A stretch of DNA of 25,458 nt. It comes from CAZJZH01 sp964550465 (GTDB taxonomy: Bacteria; Patescibacteriota; Patescibacteriia; JACRDY01). The notes beneath the pieces are model-generated. The model worked only from the letters and a program-made list of their open reading frames with translations. It ran no database searches and was not told the DNA's origin. A program made the position numbers and the translations under genes. The stretch's first letter is position 1. Each line of letters opens with the position of its first letter. Positions 6,165 through 14,764 of the stretch are shown piece after piece. The stretch is from NCBI GenBank assembly GCA_964550465.1, contig CAZJZH010000009.1, forward strand, positions 1 to 25,458, written 5' to 3'.

Positions 6165-7994
6165 TTATTCTGTCACTGGCTCAAAGAGTGCTTCGAACTC
6201 TTCACGTTCAATCGTTTCCTTTTCTATTAATTCACGAGCAATCTTGTCTAACTGAGCTCGCTCTTTTTTCAACAGCTCAGCTACTCGGGTAACGTTGCCG
6301 GTAATAATATCATGAATTTCCGCGTCAATCTGCTCGGCAATCTTCTCACTGTAATTACGCTGCTCATGCAGCTCACGGCCCAAGAACGGCATATCCTCGC
6401 GACTGCCAAAGGTACGAGGCGCCAGTGTCTTACTCATCCCCCACCGCATCACCATGGCTCGGGCAATACCGGTAGCGCGTTCCAGGTCGTTACTGGCCCC
6501 GGTCGTCACATCACCAAAAATCAGCTGCTCGGTTTCTCGGCCGGCCAACAGCACAGCGATTTCGTCTAAGTATTCCTGCTTGTTCTGCATCTTCTTGTCC
6601 TCATCCGGCAGCTTCAAGGTGTAGCCGGCGGCCCGACCACGAGAAATAATAGAGACCTTATGTACCGGATCTGCCCCCTCTAGCATATGCGCCACCAAGG
6701 CATGGCCAGCTTCGTGGTAGGCGGTAATTTCTTTTTCTGTCGTAGACAAGACATGGCTGCGACGCTCCGGACCGAGCATGACTTTTTCGATGCTTTCTAA
6801 GACTTCACGCTGGCTAATCTTTTTCTTATTCCGTCGAGCAGTCAAAATAGCCCCTTCGTTTAAGACATTAGCCAAGTCAGCACCAGAAAATCCGGGAGTC
6901 CGCTGGGCTACGGTCTTGAGGTTAACGTCTTTTTCCATCACCTTGTTGCGGGCATGGATCTTTAAAATAGCTTCACGATCTTTAATGTCTGGCAGATCAA
7001 TCACCACCTGACGGTCAAAACGACCGGGGCGACGCAGGGCCGGGTCCAGCACATCTGGCCGGTTAGTAGCGGCCATGACGATAACGTTGGTTGATGGATC
7101 AAAACCGTCCATCTCGGTCAGAATCTGGTTCAGGGTCTGTTCACGCTCGTCGTGCGAACCACCTAAACCAGCGCCCCGCTGGCGACCAACGGCGTCAATT
7201 TCATCGATAAAGACAATACATGGCGCCGCCTTCTTAGCTCGCTTGAACAGGTCACGAACACGACTGGCACCCACACCGACAAACATCTCGACAAATTCTG
7301 AACCAGAAATGGAGAAGAACGGCACGCCAGCCTCCCCTGCCACCGCCTTGGCTAACAAGGTCTTACCGGTACCGGGTGCGCCCATCAGTAAGACGCCTTT
7401 GGGGATCTTAGCACCCAAGGCCAGGAATTTTTTGGGGTTGATCAAAAAATCGACCACTTCTTTGAGCTCTTCCTTGGCCTCTGTAGCACCCGCCACATCA
7501 GTAAAAGTGGTGCGCTGTTTAGGATCTTGCGTGGCTTCGCGCGGCTGACTCTGACCAAAGTTCATGGCTTGGTTACTGGCTCCTTGGACTCGGCGCATCA
7601 TGAACCAGAAGAAGGCGATGATCAAGATAAATGGAATCAACGACGGTAGAATCAGTCCTAGCCAAAAGGTCAGACCGGTTTCGTCTTGGATCTCCAGATC
7701 AAACGTCTGTAGCTGCTCAGCCGTCACGCCGTAGTTAGCCAACAGCTCAGACACCGGTTGACCCTCTTCTTTGCGGACTACCTGCGCAGTGTCGTCATTG
7801 AGCGTCACTTCCAGGGTGTCACCTTTGACCACCACCGTTTTGACCGCCTCATTCTGGATCTGCGTCACCAGCTGCTGGACGCCGATGGTTTCCACCTGCT
7901 CATTGGCCGGCGAGCTAAATAGGGCGGTAACCGTCAAGATTAACAAGACAATCACCACGAACCAGGAAATATTAACTAAAAACTTGTTTTTCAT
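6165..7994 (-). CDS. ftsH: ATP-dependent zinc metalloprotease FtsH
   Basis: FtsH is a membrane-bound hexameric AAA+ protease that extracts and degrades damaged or short-lived membrane and cytosolic proteins. Counted from the ATG at 7994 (609 aa, normal for the family): TM1 about 7-27, a short extracytoplasmic FtsH_ext domain, TM2 about 109-133, AAA+ module with Walker A GAPGTGKT (205-212), Walker B IVFIDEID (260-267) and second region of homology ending RRPGRFDR (about 321-328), then the M41 peptidase with HEAGH (427-431) and the third zinc ligand Asp at about 503. All catalytic residues are present. An in-frame TTG at 8006 would add four residues. Neither start has a Shine-Dalgarno, and the ATG is preferred. 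The promoter is at 8025-8052, giving a leader of about 25 nt or less. Confidence 0.98.
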   Translation of the reverse strand: MKNKFLVNISWFVVIVLLILTVTALFSSPANEQVETIGVQQLVTQIQNEAVKTVVVKGDTLEVTLNDDTAQVVRKEEGQPVSELLANYGVTAEQLQTFDLEIQDETGLTFWLGLILPSLIPFILIIAFFWFMMRRVQGASNQAMNFGQSQPREATQDPKQRTTFTDVAGATEAKEELKEVVDFLINPKKFLALGAKIPKGVLLMGAPGTGKTLLAKAVAGEAGVPFFSISGSEFVEMFVGVGASRVRDLFKRAKKAAPCIVFIDEIDAVGRQRGAGLGGSHDEREQTLNQILTEMDGFDPSTNVIVMAATNRPDVLDPALRRPGRFDRQVVIDLPDIKDREAILKIHARNKVMEKDVNLKTVAQRTPGFSGADLANVLNEGAILTARRNKKKISQREVLESIEKVMLGPERRSHVLSTTEKEITAYHEAGHALVAHMLEGADPVHKVSIISRGRAAGYTLKLPDEDKKMQNKQEYLDEIAVLLAGRETEQLIFGDVTTGASNDLERATGIARAMVMRWGMSKTLAPRTFGSREDMPFLGRELHEQRNYSEKIAEQIDAEIHDIITGNVTRVAELLKKERAQLDKIARELIEKETIEREEFEALFEPVTE

Positions 7995-8024
7995 AGGGTT
8001 AGACAAATAGACAAAAGTAATCCC

Positions 8025-8052
8025 ATTCTAGCAACATATGGCTAAAAATCAA
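8025..8052 (-). promoter_or_regulatory. Promoter of ftsH
   Basis: On the minus strand: -35 TTGATT (8047-8052), 16-bp spacer ending in TGC, -10 TAGAAT (8025-8030). The predicted leader is short, without boxA-like element or Shine-Dalgarno. Confidence 0.55.
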
Positions 8053-8054
8053 GC

Positions 8055-8093
8055 AAAATAAAAAGAGTAGCGACCGGGCCGTCAACTACTCTT
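8055..8093 (-). terminator. Terminator of the ileS-nif3 unit
   Basis: AAGAGTAG (8063-8070) pairs with CTACTCTT (8086-8093), and the loop holds a further partly paired GC-rich element (GACCGGGCCGTC). On the minus strand TTTTATTTTGC follows. It separates ileS-nif3 from ftsH. Confidence 0.75.
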
Positions 8094-8117
8094 ACTTATT
8101 ACTACGACATAAACTAC

Positions 8118-9098
8118 CTATTTCTTTCGTCGCTTACTGGTAGCCTTTTTCTTAGCGCGACTAACCCGAATCAAGCCTGAGGCCGGTACAATCTCAATCC
8201 CCTGTTCTTCTAACTTGTCCAAGAACAAGTTCATACCCAACGAATCAGATGAAATATGCCCGGCAATCACCACGTTGATATGGTGCTTGGCGGCGGCTTT
8301 TTTGTGCTCTTCTGACTGGTGCATAGAGATAACTGTGCCCACACCGGCGGCGGCTAAGTGCTGATAGATCTGGGCTGATGGCTCTGTACCACCGGTAATC
8401 TCTGTTACCGCCACTGTACCACAGCGGTTGTTCATCCGGCCGGCAAACAACACCGGCCCGGCTCCCCGCTCAATAGCAATCTGATACTCCGGCTGCTGCT
8501 TCAACATAGTAACAATATCACTGACATACTCCGGCTTGGCTTTTTCTACTTCTTTCTTCAAGAACGTTGCCACTAGGTTATCGGTTGGTGTGTGGACATT
8601 GATTAAACTAATATCCAGCAAGCGAGCCATATCAACAACGCGGAAGTGGTTGGCCGGACTGACGCCCCGAGCTACCTCAGAAATACGCTCGTGCTGCATG
8701 CCTTCAGCGATGTTGATGGGGATACCATAACTAGCATAGACCTCGGCTTGCATATGCATAACATCTGCTAAGTCAGCCAACGCCTTGCCGCGCGGGTGGT
8801 GAGCAATCACTAGGTCAATATCACCCAACTGCTTGGCCAGCAATAACTCATCACCCTCCATATCAATACCGGTCAGCACCTTCTTAACGGTCTTTTTTTC
8901 ATCAGCCAGATGATGAATGCGGCTATCGATGTATGGATTGGTCAGAGCTTCGGTGTCGTATTCCTTTTTCTTGTCTTCACTCAACTTGTCGTACTGCTCT
9001 TTTTTATGTTTGAGCATTTTCAGGACCGCGGTTTTACCGCGCAAGTCAGCCTCGATACCCTGTTTAATCGCTAAGTCAAAAATTTGTTTGGTGTTCAT
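8118..9098 (-). CDS. Nif3-like dinuclear metal-centre protein (YbgI/NIF3 family)
   Basis: NIF3-family proteins bind two metal ions and form rings; the physiological reaction is not firmly established (GTP cyclohydrolase I type 2 is an old, doubtful label). Visible signals are DLVIAHHPRG (His100-His101), HTPTDN (His169, Asp173) and, near the C-terminus, SMHQSEEH (His260) and AGHISSDSLG (His281), matching the conserved His/Asp/Glu metal ligands of the family. The 326-residue length fits a version with an N-terminal helical insert (about 25-75, Lys-rich) and a very basic tail (RAKKKATSKRRKK), which may contact nucleic acid. It starts 12 nt after the ileS stop, so it is probably translated from the ileS mRNA. 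There is no Shine-Dalgarno. Confidence 0.85.
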   Translation of the reverse strand: MNTKQIFDLAIKQGIEADLRGKTAVLKMLKHKKEQYDKLSEDKKKEYDTEALTNPYIDSRIHHLADEKKTVKKVLTGIDMEGDELLLAKQLGDIDLVIAHHPRGKALADLADVMHMQAEVYASYGIPINIAEGMQHERISEVARGVSPANHFRVVDMARLLDISLINVHTPTDNLVATFLKKEVEKAKPEYVSDIVTMLKQQPEYQIAIERGAGPVLFAGRMNNRCGTVAVTEITGGTEPSAQIYQHLAAAGVGTVISMHQSEEHKKAAAKHHINVVIAGHISSDSLGMNLFLDKLEEQGIEIVPASGLIRVSRAKKKATSKRRKK

Positions 9099-9110
9099 AA
9101 TAGTATCTGA

Positions 9111-11993
9111 TTAGTTCTCAATTCCTAACCACAGTTCGGATTGATTAATAGTAACGGTGTTACTGTTCTCCTCTGCCACACCACCTCGACCAGCCGTCAG
9201 CGCGGTGGCAAACATATCTTGCTGCAATTGCTGGCTGTATTTTTCTACCATCTGCAGAATATCGGCATTGTCCGTGTCGTAGAAAAAAGCAACCGTCTGG
9301 CCGGGCTGCAAGCCTGCCTGCTTCCGCAGCGCATTAGCAAGCCGCACCACTTCTCGGTACAGGCCTTGCTCTACCAGCTCCGGCGTCAGTTCTGTATCCA
9401 GCTGGTCAACGCCAAACTGCAGGGTCTGGATATGTAACTCATCAGTGATAATCTCGGTCAAGTCAGCAGGTAATGCCTTAACCAGCGAGGTGCTATAGCT
9501 CGCTAACGGCTGACGGATTTTTATACCTGCCTCAGCTCGCGCCGCCAAACCAGCCTCAACGATCTTACGAACAGTGTCCATGTCTTTCAGCACTGCCTCG
9601 TCTGGCGTATCAGCCGGCGGCCAGCTGGTCAGGTGGACAGACGCTACCTGACCACCAACTGTCTGATAGACATGCTCAGCCATAAAGGGCATGAACGGTG
9701 CCATCACCTGACTGAGTGTCAGCAGGACGTGGCGCAACGTAGCCAGCACCTGCTCTTTTTCTGCCGCATCATCGCTCTTGAAGCGGTCTCGACTACGCCG
9801 GACGTACCAGGTGGACAGCTCATCGATAAACTGACCAATCGGTCGACTGGCTTTGACTAGGTCGTAGCCGTCCATAGCAGTCGTCACCTCAGCCACTAAC
9901 TGATTGAGCCGGGCGATAATCCAGCGGTCTAGCACATGGTCAGAATCCGCCGCCGGTGGTGGTGGAGTCTCTGAACAAAACATGGTGTAGAAGCTGACTA
10001 CGTTACCCAGAATCATCAATACTTTCTTCATCACTTCTTCCACGCCCTTCTCAGAAAAATTAAGCGTGTCAGCCTTCATCACCGGTGAAGTCAGCAGGTA
10101 GTAGCGCAGCGAGTCCGCGCCATATTTGTTGACCACCTCCATCGGGTCAGGGTAGTTCTGCAGTCGCTTCGACATTTTCTTACCATCTTCGGCTAGGACA
10201 ATGCCATTGACGATGACATTTTCAAAGGCCACCGTGTCCATCAAAGCCGTTGACAGCACTACTAGGTAATAGAACCAAGCCCGGCACTGGTCAGCCCCTT
10301 CAGCGATAAACTGAGCCGGAAAGTTAGCCTCAAACTGCTGTTTGTTTTCAAAGGGGTAATGCTGTTGGGCATACGGCATGGAGCCAGACTCAAACCAACA
10401 GTCCAATACATCGGGGATGCGGTGCATCTGGCCGCCGCAGTGACACGGCACGGTAATCTCATCGACAATATGTTTGTGCAAATCATCAATCTGCTGACCA
10501 CTAGCCTCTGCCAGTTCGGCCACCGAGCCAAAGACCCGGTGCTCTTCACAGGTTTCACCGCTACAGCGCCAGACCGGCATGACTGACCCCCAGTAGCGTT
10601 GGCGAGAGATAGACCAATCGCGTGCTCCTTCCAGCCACTGACCAAAACGGCCCTCTTTAATATGAGCCGGCACCCAGCTAATGCTCTGAGCCAGTTCCAA
10701 GGCGCGTGGCTTCAGCTCCGTTACTTTGACAAACCACGAGCTGGTAGCGTAGTTGAGTAACGGCGTGTCACAGCGGTAGCAGTGTGGGTAGCTGTGGGTG
10801 TATTTTTCTTTGTGGAACAATGATCCAGCCGCTGCTAAGTATTTAATCATCTTAACATCAGTCTGTTGGACGTCTTCCTTAGGCTTCACAAAATCACCGG
10901 CAAAGTCAGTCACCGCCGCCACAAATCGACCATCCATGCCAACGTGTTGGATAAATGGCAGGTTGTGGGCCTGACCGAGATTCATATCGTCTTCACCAAA
11001 AGCCGGGGCAATATGGACTACACCGGTACCGTCTTCTGTGGTCACAAAATCAGCCGCGTATACCTTAAAGCCACGTTCTTTGTTTTCTGCTGTATCAAAA
11101 TATGGGAACAGCGGCTGGTATGACAGACCAACTACGTCGCTGCTTTGCAGTGTAGCTACTTCAGTAGCATCATCTGGTAACGGCAGACGCTCAACCGCTT
11201 CTGCTGCTACTACCAGATGCTCGTCTCCCGCGGTAACTAACTTGTAAGCTACATCCTCCCCCACTGCCAAGGCCACGTTACCCGGCAAAGTCCACGGTGT
11301 GGTGGTCCAAGCCAGGATGTATGTTTGTTCATCGGCCACGAAGTCGCCGATCTGCTGACCAGGGTTGACCTTAAACTTAGCGATGACCGACAGGTCAGTA
11401 ATGTCTTGATAGCCTTCGGTCACTTCTGACTGAGCCAGCGTAGTCTGACAGCGCGGGCAGATGTGCATCGAGCGGTAGCTCTCATAGATCAGGTTTTTAT
11501 CCCACAGCTGTTTAAAGACCCACCAGACGCTCTCCATGTAGTCTTTGTCCATGGTGCGGTACGGTTGGTCCATATCAACCCAACGACCGATGCGTGGAAT
11601 AACCTGTTGCCAAACATCGGCGTATTCCAACACCTTACTGCGACACGTTTCATTAAAGACAGCCACACCGATTTTTTCTTCAATGTCTTTCTTGCTTTCT
11701 ACTGCTAATTCTTTTTCGACAATATTTTCTATTGGCAAACCGTGGCAATCCCAACCCCAGCGGCGCTGCACCCGATACCCTTGCATAGTCCAATAGCGTG
11801 GTACCACATCTTTCATGACCGTACCAACTAAGTGTCCATAGTGTGGGGTGCCGGTGGCAAACGGTGGGCCATCATAAAAAACATACTCACCCTGGGGAGC
11901 ATCTTGAGCCACTGATTGTTCAAAAATCTTGGCCTCCTGCCACTGTTTCAGTGTAGCTTCTTCGCGCTGAGCAATAGTTTGTTTTTTGGTCAT
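9111..11993 (-). CDS. ileS: Isoleucyl-tRNA synthetase
   Basis: This enzyme charges tRNA-Ile with isoleucine and hydrolyses mischarged valine. The 960-residue protein has the class I HIGH-type motif HYGH (51-54) in DGPPFATGTPHYGH, WDCHGLPIE (81-89), the CP1 editing domain with TTTPWTLPGN (230-239) and GTGVVHIAPAFGEDD (322-336), several CxxC pairs (about 179-182, 405-408, 517-519), the tRNA-contact region near SISRQRYWG (461-469) and KMSKR (606-610), then a helical anticodon-binding C-terminus. The wording of these motifs (FATGTPHYGH, KMSKRLQNYPDP) and the lack of an obvious C-terminal zinc finger fit the IleS2 (eukaryote-like) class better than the E. coli class. The promoter is at 12018-12046, the leader is about 18 nt, and there is no Shine-Dalgarno. 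Confidence 0.97.
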   Translation of the reverse strand: MTKKQTIAQREEATLKQWQEAKIFEQSVAQDAPQGEYVFYDGPPFATGTPHYGHLVGTVMKDVVPRYWTMQGYRVQRRWGWDCHGLPIENIVEKELAVESKKDIEEKIGVAVFNETCRSKVLEYADVWQQVIPRIGRWVDMDQPYRTMDKDYMESVWWVFKQLWDKNLIYESYRSMHICPRCQTTLAQSEVTEGYQDITDLSVIAKFKVNPGQQIGDFVADEQTYILAWTTTPWTLPGNVALAVGEDVAYKLVTAGDEHLVVAAEAVERLPLPDDATEVATLQSSDVVGLSYQPLFPYFDTAENKERGFKVYAADFVTTEDGTGVVHIAPAFGEDDMNLGQAHNLPFIQHVGMDGRFVAAVTDFAGDFVKPKEDVQQTDVKMIKYLAAAGSLFHKEKYTHSYPHCYRCDTPLLNYATSSWFVKVTELKPRALELAQSISWVPAHIKEGRFGQWLEGARDWSISRQRYWGSVMPVWRCSGETCEEHRVFGSVAELAEASGQQIDDLHKHIVDEITVPCHCGGQMHRIPDVLDCWFESGSMPYAQQHYPFENKQQFEANFPAQFIAEGADQCRAWFYYLVVLSTALMDTVAFENVIVNGIVLAEDGKKMSKRLQNYPDPMEVVNKYGADSLRYYLLTSPVMKADTLNFSEKGVEEVMKKVLMILGNVVSFYTMFCSETPPPPAADSDHVLDRWIIARLNQLVAEVTTAMDGYDLVKASRPIGQFIDELSTWYVRRSRDRFKSDDAAEKEQVLATLRHVLLTLSQVMAPFMPFMAEHVYQTVGGQVASVHLTSWPPADTPDEAVLKDMDTVRKIVEAGLAARAEAGIKIRQPLASYSTSLVKALPADLTEIITDELHIQTLQFGVDQLDTELTPELVEQGLYREVVRLANALRKQAGLQPGQTVAFFYDTDNADILQMVEKYSQQLQQDMFATALTAGRGGVAEENSNTVTINQSELWLGIEN

Positions 11994-12017
11994 AGATATA
12001 GGCTGGAAACAGTAATC

Positions 12018-12046
12018 ACTCTACCAACCATTACCGTTCTTGACAA
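12018..12046 (-). promoter_or_regulatory. Promoter of ileS
   Basis: On the minus strand: TTGTCA (12041-12046), 17-bp spacer ending in TGG, -10 TAGAGT (12018-12023). It faces the promoter of the CYTH gene. Its -35 overlaps a TTGACA on the other strand (12040-12045), so RNA polymerase may not occupy both divergent promoters at once. Confidence 0.55.
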
Positions 12047-12058
12047 GTCAGGTCACCG

Positions 12059-12109
12059 TTGACTATTTGGCTTATTTTATCTACAGTACGCAGGTGAACA
12101 TTGACAATC
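12059..12109 (+). promoter_or_regulatory. Promoter plus boxA-like leader of the CYTH-HAD operon
   Basis: TTGACT (12059-12064), 17-bp spacer, -10 TACAGT (12082-12087). GAACATTGACAATC (12096-12109) starts 8 nt later and shares TTGACAATC with the leader at 16304. A second TTGACA lies at 12040-12045, so the exact start is uncertain. Confidence 0.45.
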
Positions 12110-12155
12110 ATGCCGTTACTTCATTGAGATGAAGCAACGCGAAAGGAGAACCGAT

Positions 12156-13271
12156 ATGGTCAATCAAACTGGAGTGGAAATTGAACGGCGATTTTTGGTG
12201 CAACAAACTAACCGCACCAAACCGCCTGATCACCTTATTAAGACTGAGTTGCGGATCGAACAGGGGTACATCAGTGTTGGCGGAGACGTAGTTTCTCGTA
12301 TCCGACATACTGTCGACCCGCACTACGGCCCAACGTATATCTACACCATTAAAAGTGGTAAAGGGCGGCAGCGCTATGAAGAAGAACAAGAGGTGGCTAA
12401 CCATCAGTTAGGTGCCTCCCTGCTGGCTAACTGTCAGTGGCGTATCAAGAAGCGGCGAGTGGTAACCACTGACGGCTGGGAAATCGACTACTTCGAAGGT
12501 CCGCTCCAAGAACTGATATTGGCAGAAAAGGAATTGGACCACCCTGACCAGCCGGTGACCAAGCCAGACTACATCGCCAAGTGGGTTGAGGTGACGGACT
12601 CCATTACCAACCTGCACTTGGCCCAGTTCGCAGCCACCATTAACCACCTCGATCAACCGCTTATTTTGCACCAGATGATCTTGCCAAAAAAGACCAAGCG
12701 AGTGGTCCTCACTGGCGGTCCTTGTTGTGGTAAAAGTGAGCTGATGAAGATCATCCGGCAACACTACGGTGGCAAAGTGCATTGTGTACCCGAGGTAGCA
12801 ACGATCCTGATCAACCAGGTTGGCGTCAAGCCGTCAAAGGATGACTACCTAAACGGTCATTTCCAGCGAGCTATCGCTGCTATTCAGCGACAATTTGAAA
12901 ATGTTTCTGACACAGTGGCTTGCATCGATGGTGTCGACTTAATGGTAACTGACCGAGGCGTGCTCGATATTGGTGGATATCTCTCTGACCCCCTGCTTGC
13001 CATGACCGTGCTCAACACACAACATGATCGAGAACTGAATCGATATGATGCGGTTATTCAGCTACAGGTAGCACCAGAGAATATTTACAACGAACGACGG
13101 GCTGATAACCCGGCTCGTTCAGAGTCACATCAGCAAGCAGTCGACATTGAACACGATCTGAAGCTGATGTATGATCGACATCGTCACTACCACTTTATCG
13201 ACAACGAAGGTGGTTGGGACGCTAAGGTGGAACGGGTACTCAATACCCTCGAACAATTCATGGCCACATAA
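12156..13271 (+). CDS. CYTH triphosphate-tunnel domain fused to an AAA_28-type P-loop ATPase
   Basis: The ATG at 12156 is chosen because AAAGGAG lies 7 nt upstream; the frame is open 9 codons further. The 371-residue protein has two parts. Residues about 5-165 form a CYTH domain (triphosphate tunnel metalloenzyme fold): the signature reads VEIERRFLV, the ExExK motif with Arg replacing the Lys, followed by alternating charged strands (SRIRHT, YTIKSGKG, RYEEEQEV). Residues about 181-371 form a P-loop domain with Walker A GGPCCGKS (187-194) and ACIDGVDLMVTDRG as the likely Walker B region, close to AAA_28. CYTH enzymes hydrolyse inorganic or thiamine triphosphate or make cAMP; the substrate cannot be read here. 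Eukaryotic Ttd14-type proteins join the same two domains in the opposite order. The downstream HAD gene suggests phosphate-ester chemistry. Confidence 0.85.
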   Translation: MVNQTGVEIERRFLVQQTNRTKPPDHLIKTELRIEQGYISVGGDVVSRIRHTVDPHYGPTYIYTIKSGKGRQRYEEEQEVANHQLGASLLANCQWRIKKRRVVTTDGWEIDYFEGPLQELILAEKELDHPDQPVTKPDYIAKWVEVTDSITNLHLAQFAATINHLDQPLILHQMILPKKTKRVVLTGGPCCGKSELMKIIRQHYGGKVHCVPEVATILINQVGVKPSKDDYLNGHFQRAIAAIQRQFENVSDTVACIDGVDLMVTDRGVLDIGGYLSDPLLAMTVLNTQHDRELNRYDAVIQLQVAPENIYNERRADNPARSESHQQAVDIEHDLKLMYDRHRHYHFIDNEGGWDAKVERVLNTLEQFMAT

Positions 13272-13281
13272 AGGAGGTACT

Positions 13282-14028
13282 ATGGGCCAAGCATACATTA
13301 TCGAACGAGATGGAGGTGAAGCCATGCCCTCAATTGCTCGGGCACTGATTGCTCAGGCGCGAGCGGTATTGTGGGATCTGGACGGCACGCTGATGAATTC
13401 AGGTCCGACCACTGGGACATATTTTCTGCAAGCGGTGCGGCAACACGGCATCGAGGTGACCGACCAACTCAAGGCGCAATTCAGACAGTGTTGGGGTATT
13501 GACTCTCGACTAATCTTGCAGCGTTGCCTGCCTGATGATGACGAGGCAACGCATGCAGCTATACTGGCAACATGGCGGCAGCACGATGTCGCTCAGGGAC
13601 ATGCGCTGTTTTACCACAGTTTACCGTTGCTCATCGCCCTAAGGAGACACTATCCGCACACCATTCACACCCTCTTCACCAACCGTACTTGGCAAACTAC
13701 CAACGCCAATATCCGCCGCTCCGGCCTACAGACGCATCTGACACACTACTCTTGTGCCGAGGATGCCGGCGTAGCCAAACCGCATCCAGAAAGCTGGCGG
13801 AAACTGTTGGACACCTACGCCCAGTACAACATCCCTCTAGACAGCGTAGTGGCAGTTGGTGACTCAGCTGAGGCGGACTACCCAGTGGCCCAAGCTCATG
13901 GTATTCATTTTATCGGTATCACCACCGGTCACAGCAGTCGTGACATGTTCCTGGAGGCCGGACTGCCTGATGCGCACATCATCGATTCGCTGACAGAGCT
14001 GATGCCGATCGAGAAATCACAGCCATAA
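13282..14028 (+). CDS. HAD-family hydrolase, phosphoglycolate-phosphatase-like
   Basis: A HAD-superfamily phosphatase of 248 residues from the ATG at 13282, which follows AAGGAGG 4 nt upstream and lies 10 nt after the stop of the CYTH gene. A second start at 13324 has GGAGG at better spacing (7 nt) and gives MPSIARAL; either could be used. Counting from 13324: motif I DLDGTLMNSG (18-27, nucleophile Asp18, acid Asp20), a helical C1-type cap, motif II FTNRT with Thr in place of Ser, motif III Lys in GVAKPHPESW and motif IV VGDSAEADY. All catalytic residues are present. The substrate is unknown; phosphoglycolate, pyrophosphate and nucleotide phosphatases share this layout. It is co-transcribed with the CYTH-ATPase gene and closed by a strong terminator. 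Confidence 0.92.
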   Translation: MGQAYIIERDGGEAMPSIARALIAQARAVLWDLDGTLMNSGPTTGTYFLQAVRQHGIEVTDQLKAQFRQCWGIDSRLILQRCLPDDDEATHAAILATWRQHDVAQGHALFYHSLPLLIALRRHYPHTIHTLFTNRTWQTTNANIRRSGLQTHLTHYSCAEDAGVAKPHPESWRKLLDTYAQYNIPLDSVVAVGDSAEADYPVAQAHGIHFIGITTGHSSRDMFLEAGLPDAHIIDSLTELMPIEKSQP

Positions 14029-14034
14029 AACGCA

Positions 14035-14067
14035 ACCCAGCTGCAGAGTTCTGCAGCTGGGTCTTTT
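14035..14067 (+). terminator. Terminator of the CYTH-HAD operon, possibly bidirectional
   Basis: ACCCAGCTGCAGA, loop GT, TCTGCAGCTGGGT (14035-14062), a perfect 13-bp stem, followed by CTTTTATTT. On the minus strand the hairpin is followed by TGCGTTTTATGG, so it may also stop the converging 14108-16197 operon. Confidence 0.9.
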
Positions 14068-14107
14068 ATTTCCTCAACTATGCGTGGTTGAATTGTTGCT
14101 CTAGCAG

Positions 14108-14722
14108 TTATGACTGCTGGGCTGGTGGGCCTTGGCGCTCACCACCTTCGCCACCGCGATGTGGATGGTGTGGTCGCTCTGGCAGACCAAGCTCTTCAGC
14201 AATAGCTTTGGCGCTATCCTTATCCCCAGCCTGGATCAGTGCATGCATTTCCAGCAGCTGGTCAAAGTTGTTTTGATTGATGACCTCAGCGATAGGCTTG
14301 TCAGCACTCAGTGCTAGCCAAGCATCATAGTCACCAGCATCGAGCGCTGCTTTGACATCGGCGCGACGCTCTTGGCGCTCTGCCTGTCGCTCTGAGCGCT
14401 GCTCAGCTCGGAACTCTGGTAAGCCTAGTTCCTCGGCTAAAGCTTTAGCAGATTCCTTATCACCCGCTTGGCGCAGGGCGTGGATCTCTACCAAGGTGTC
14501 AAAGTTGTCAGCAGTAATGATCTCAGCGATGGGCTTGTCAGCCGTGGCTGTGACCCAAGCATCGTAGTCATTATTTTCCAAAGCAGTTACGACTTCTGCT
14601 GGTGGCTGATGATGGCGACGGTGTTGATCCTCGCCTTCAGCCGCGCTGGCTAGGCCAGCTACCAGGCCGGTAGTGATAATGACGCCGGTCAGTCCGGCAA
14701 TCATGTAGTGGGTAGGTTTCAT
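14108..14722 (-). CDS. Secreted two-repeat protein of the sigma-factor operon
   Basis: The 204-residue product has a signal peptide (hydrophobic about 7-25, cleavage likely at ASA-AE near residue 28). It then has two copies of a helical module of about 60 residues (41-102 and 121-181) with the shared pattern DYDAW...ADKPIAE...NFD.L.E.HAL.QAGDK.SAKA.AEELGLPE. A Glu/Arg/Gln-rich helical linker (about 103-120) joins them. His-rich ends (HRRHH at 34-38, HHPHRG at 185-190) could bind metal. I do not recognise a named family. It is last in the sigma/anti-sigma operon, 42 nt after the preceding gene, so it may be an envelope sensor or a product of the response, like CnrX or Spy/CpxP in other systems; that is inference by position. 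There is no Shine-Dalgarno. Confidence 0.8.
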   Translation of the reverse strand: MKPTHYMIAGLTGVIITTGLVAGLASAAEGEDQHRRHHQPPAEVVTALENNDYDAWVTATADKPIAEIITADNFDTLVEIHALRQAGDKESAKALAEELGLPEFRAEQRSERQAERQERRADVKAALDAGDYDAWLALSADKPIAEVINQNNFDQLLEMHALIQAGDKDSAKAIAEELGLPERPHHPHRGGEGGERQGPPAQQS

Positions 14723-14764
14723 GTGGATGTAAGAGAGCTTATTTTTAAGTGGGGTGCGCGCCCA

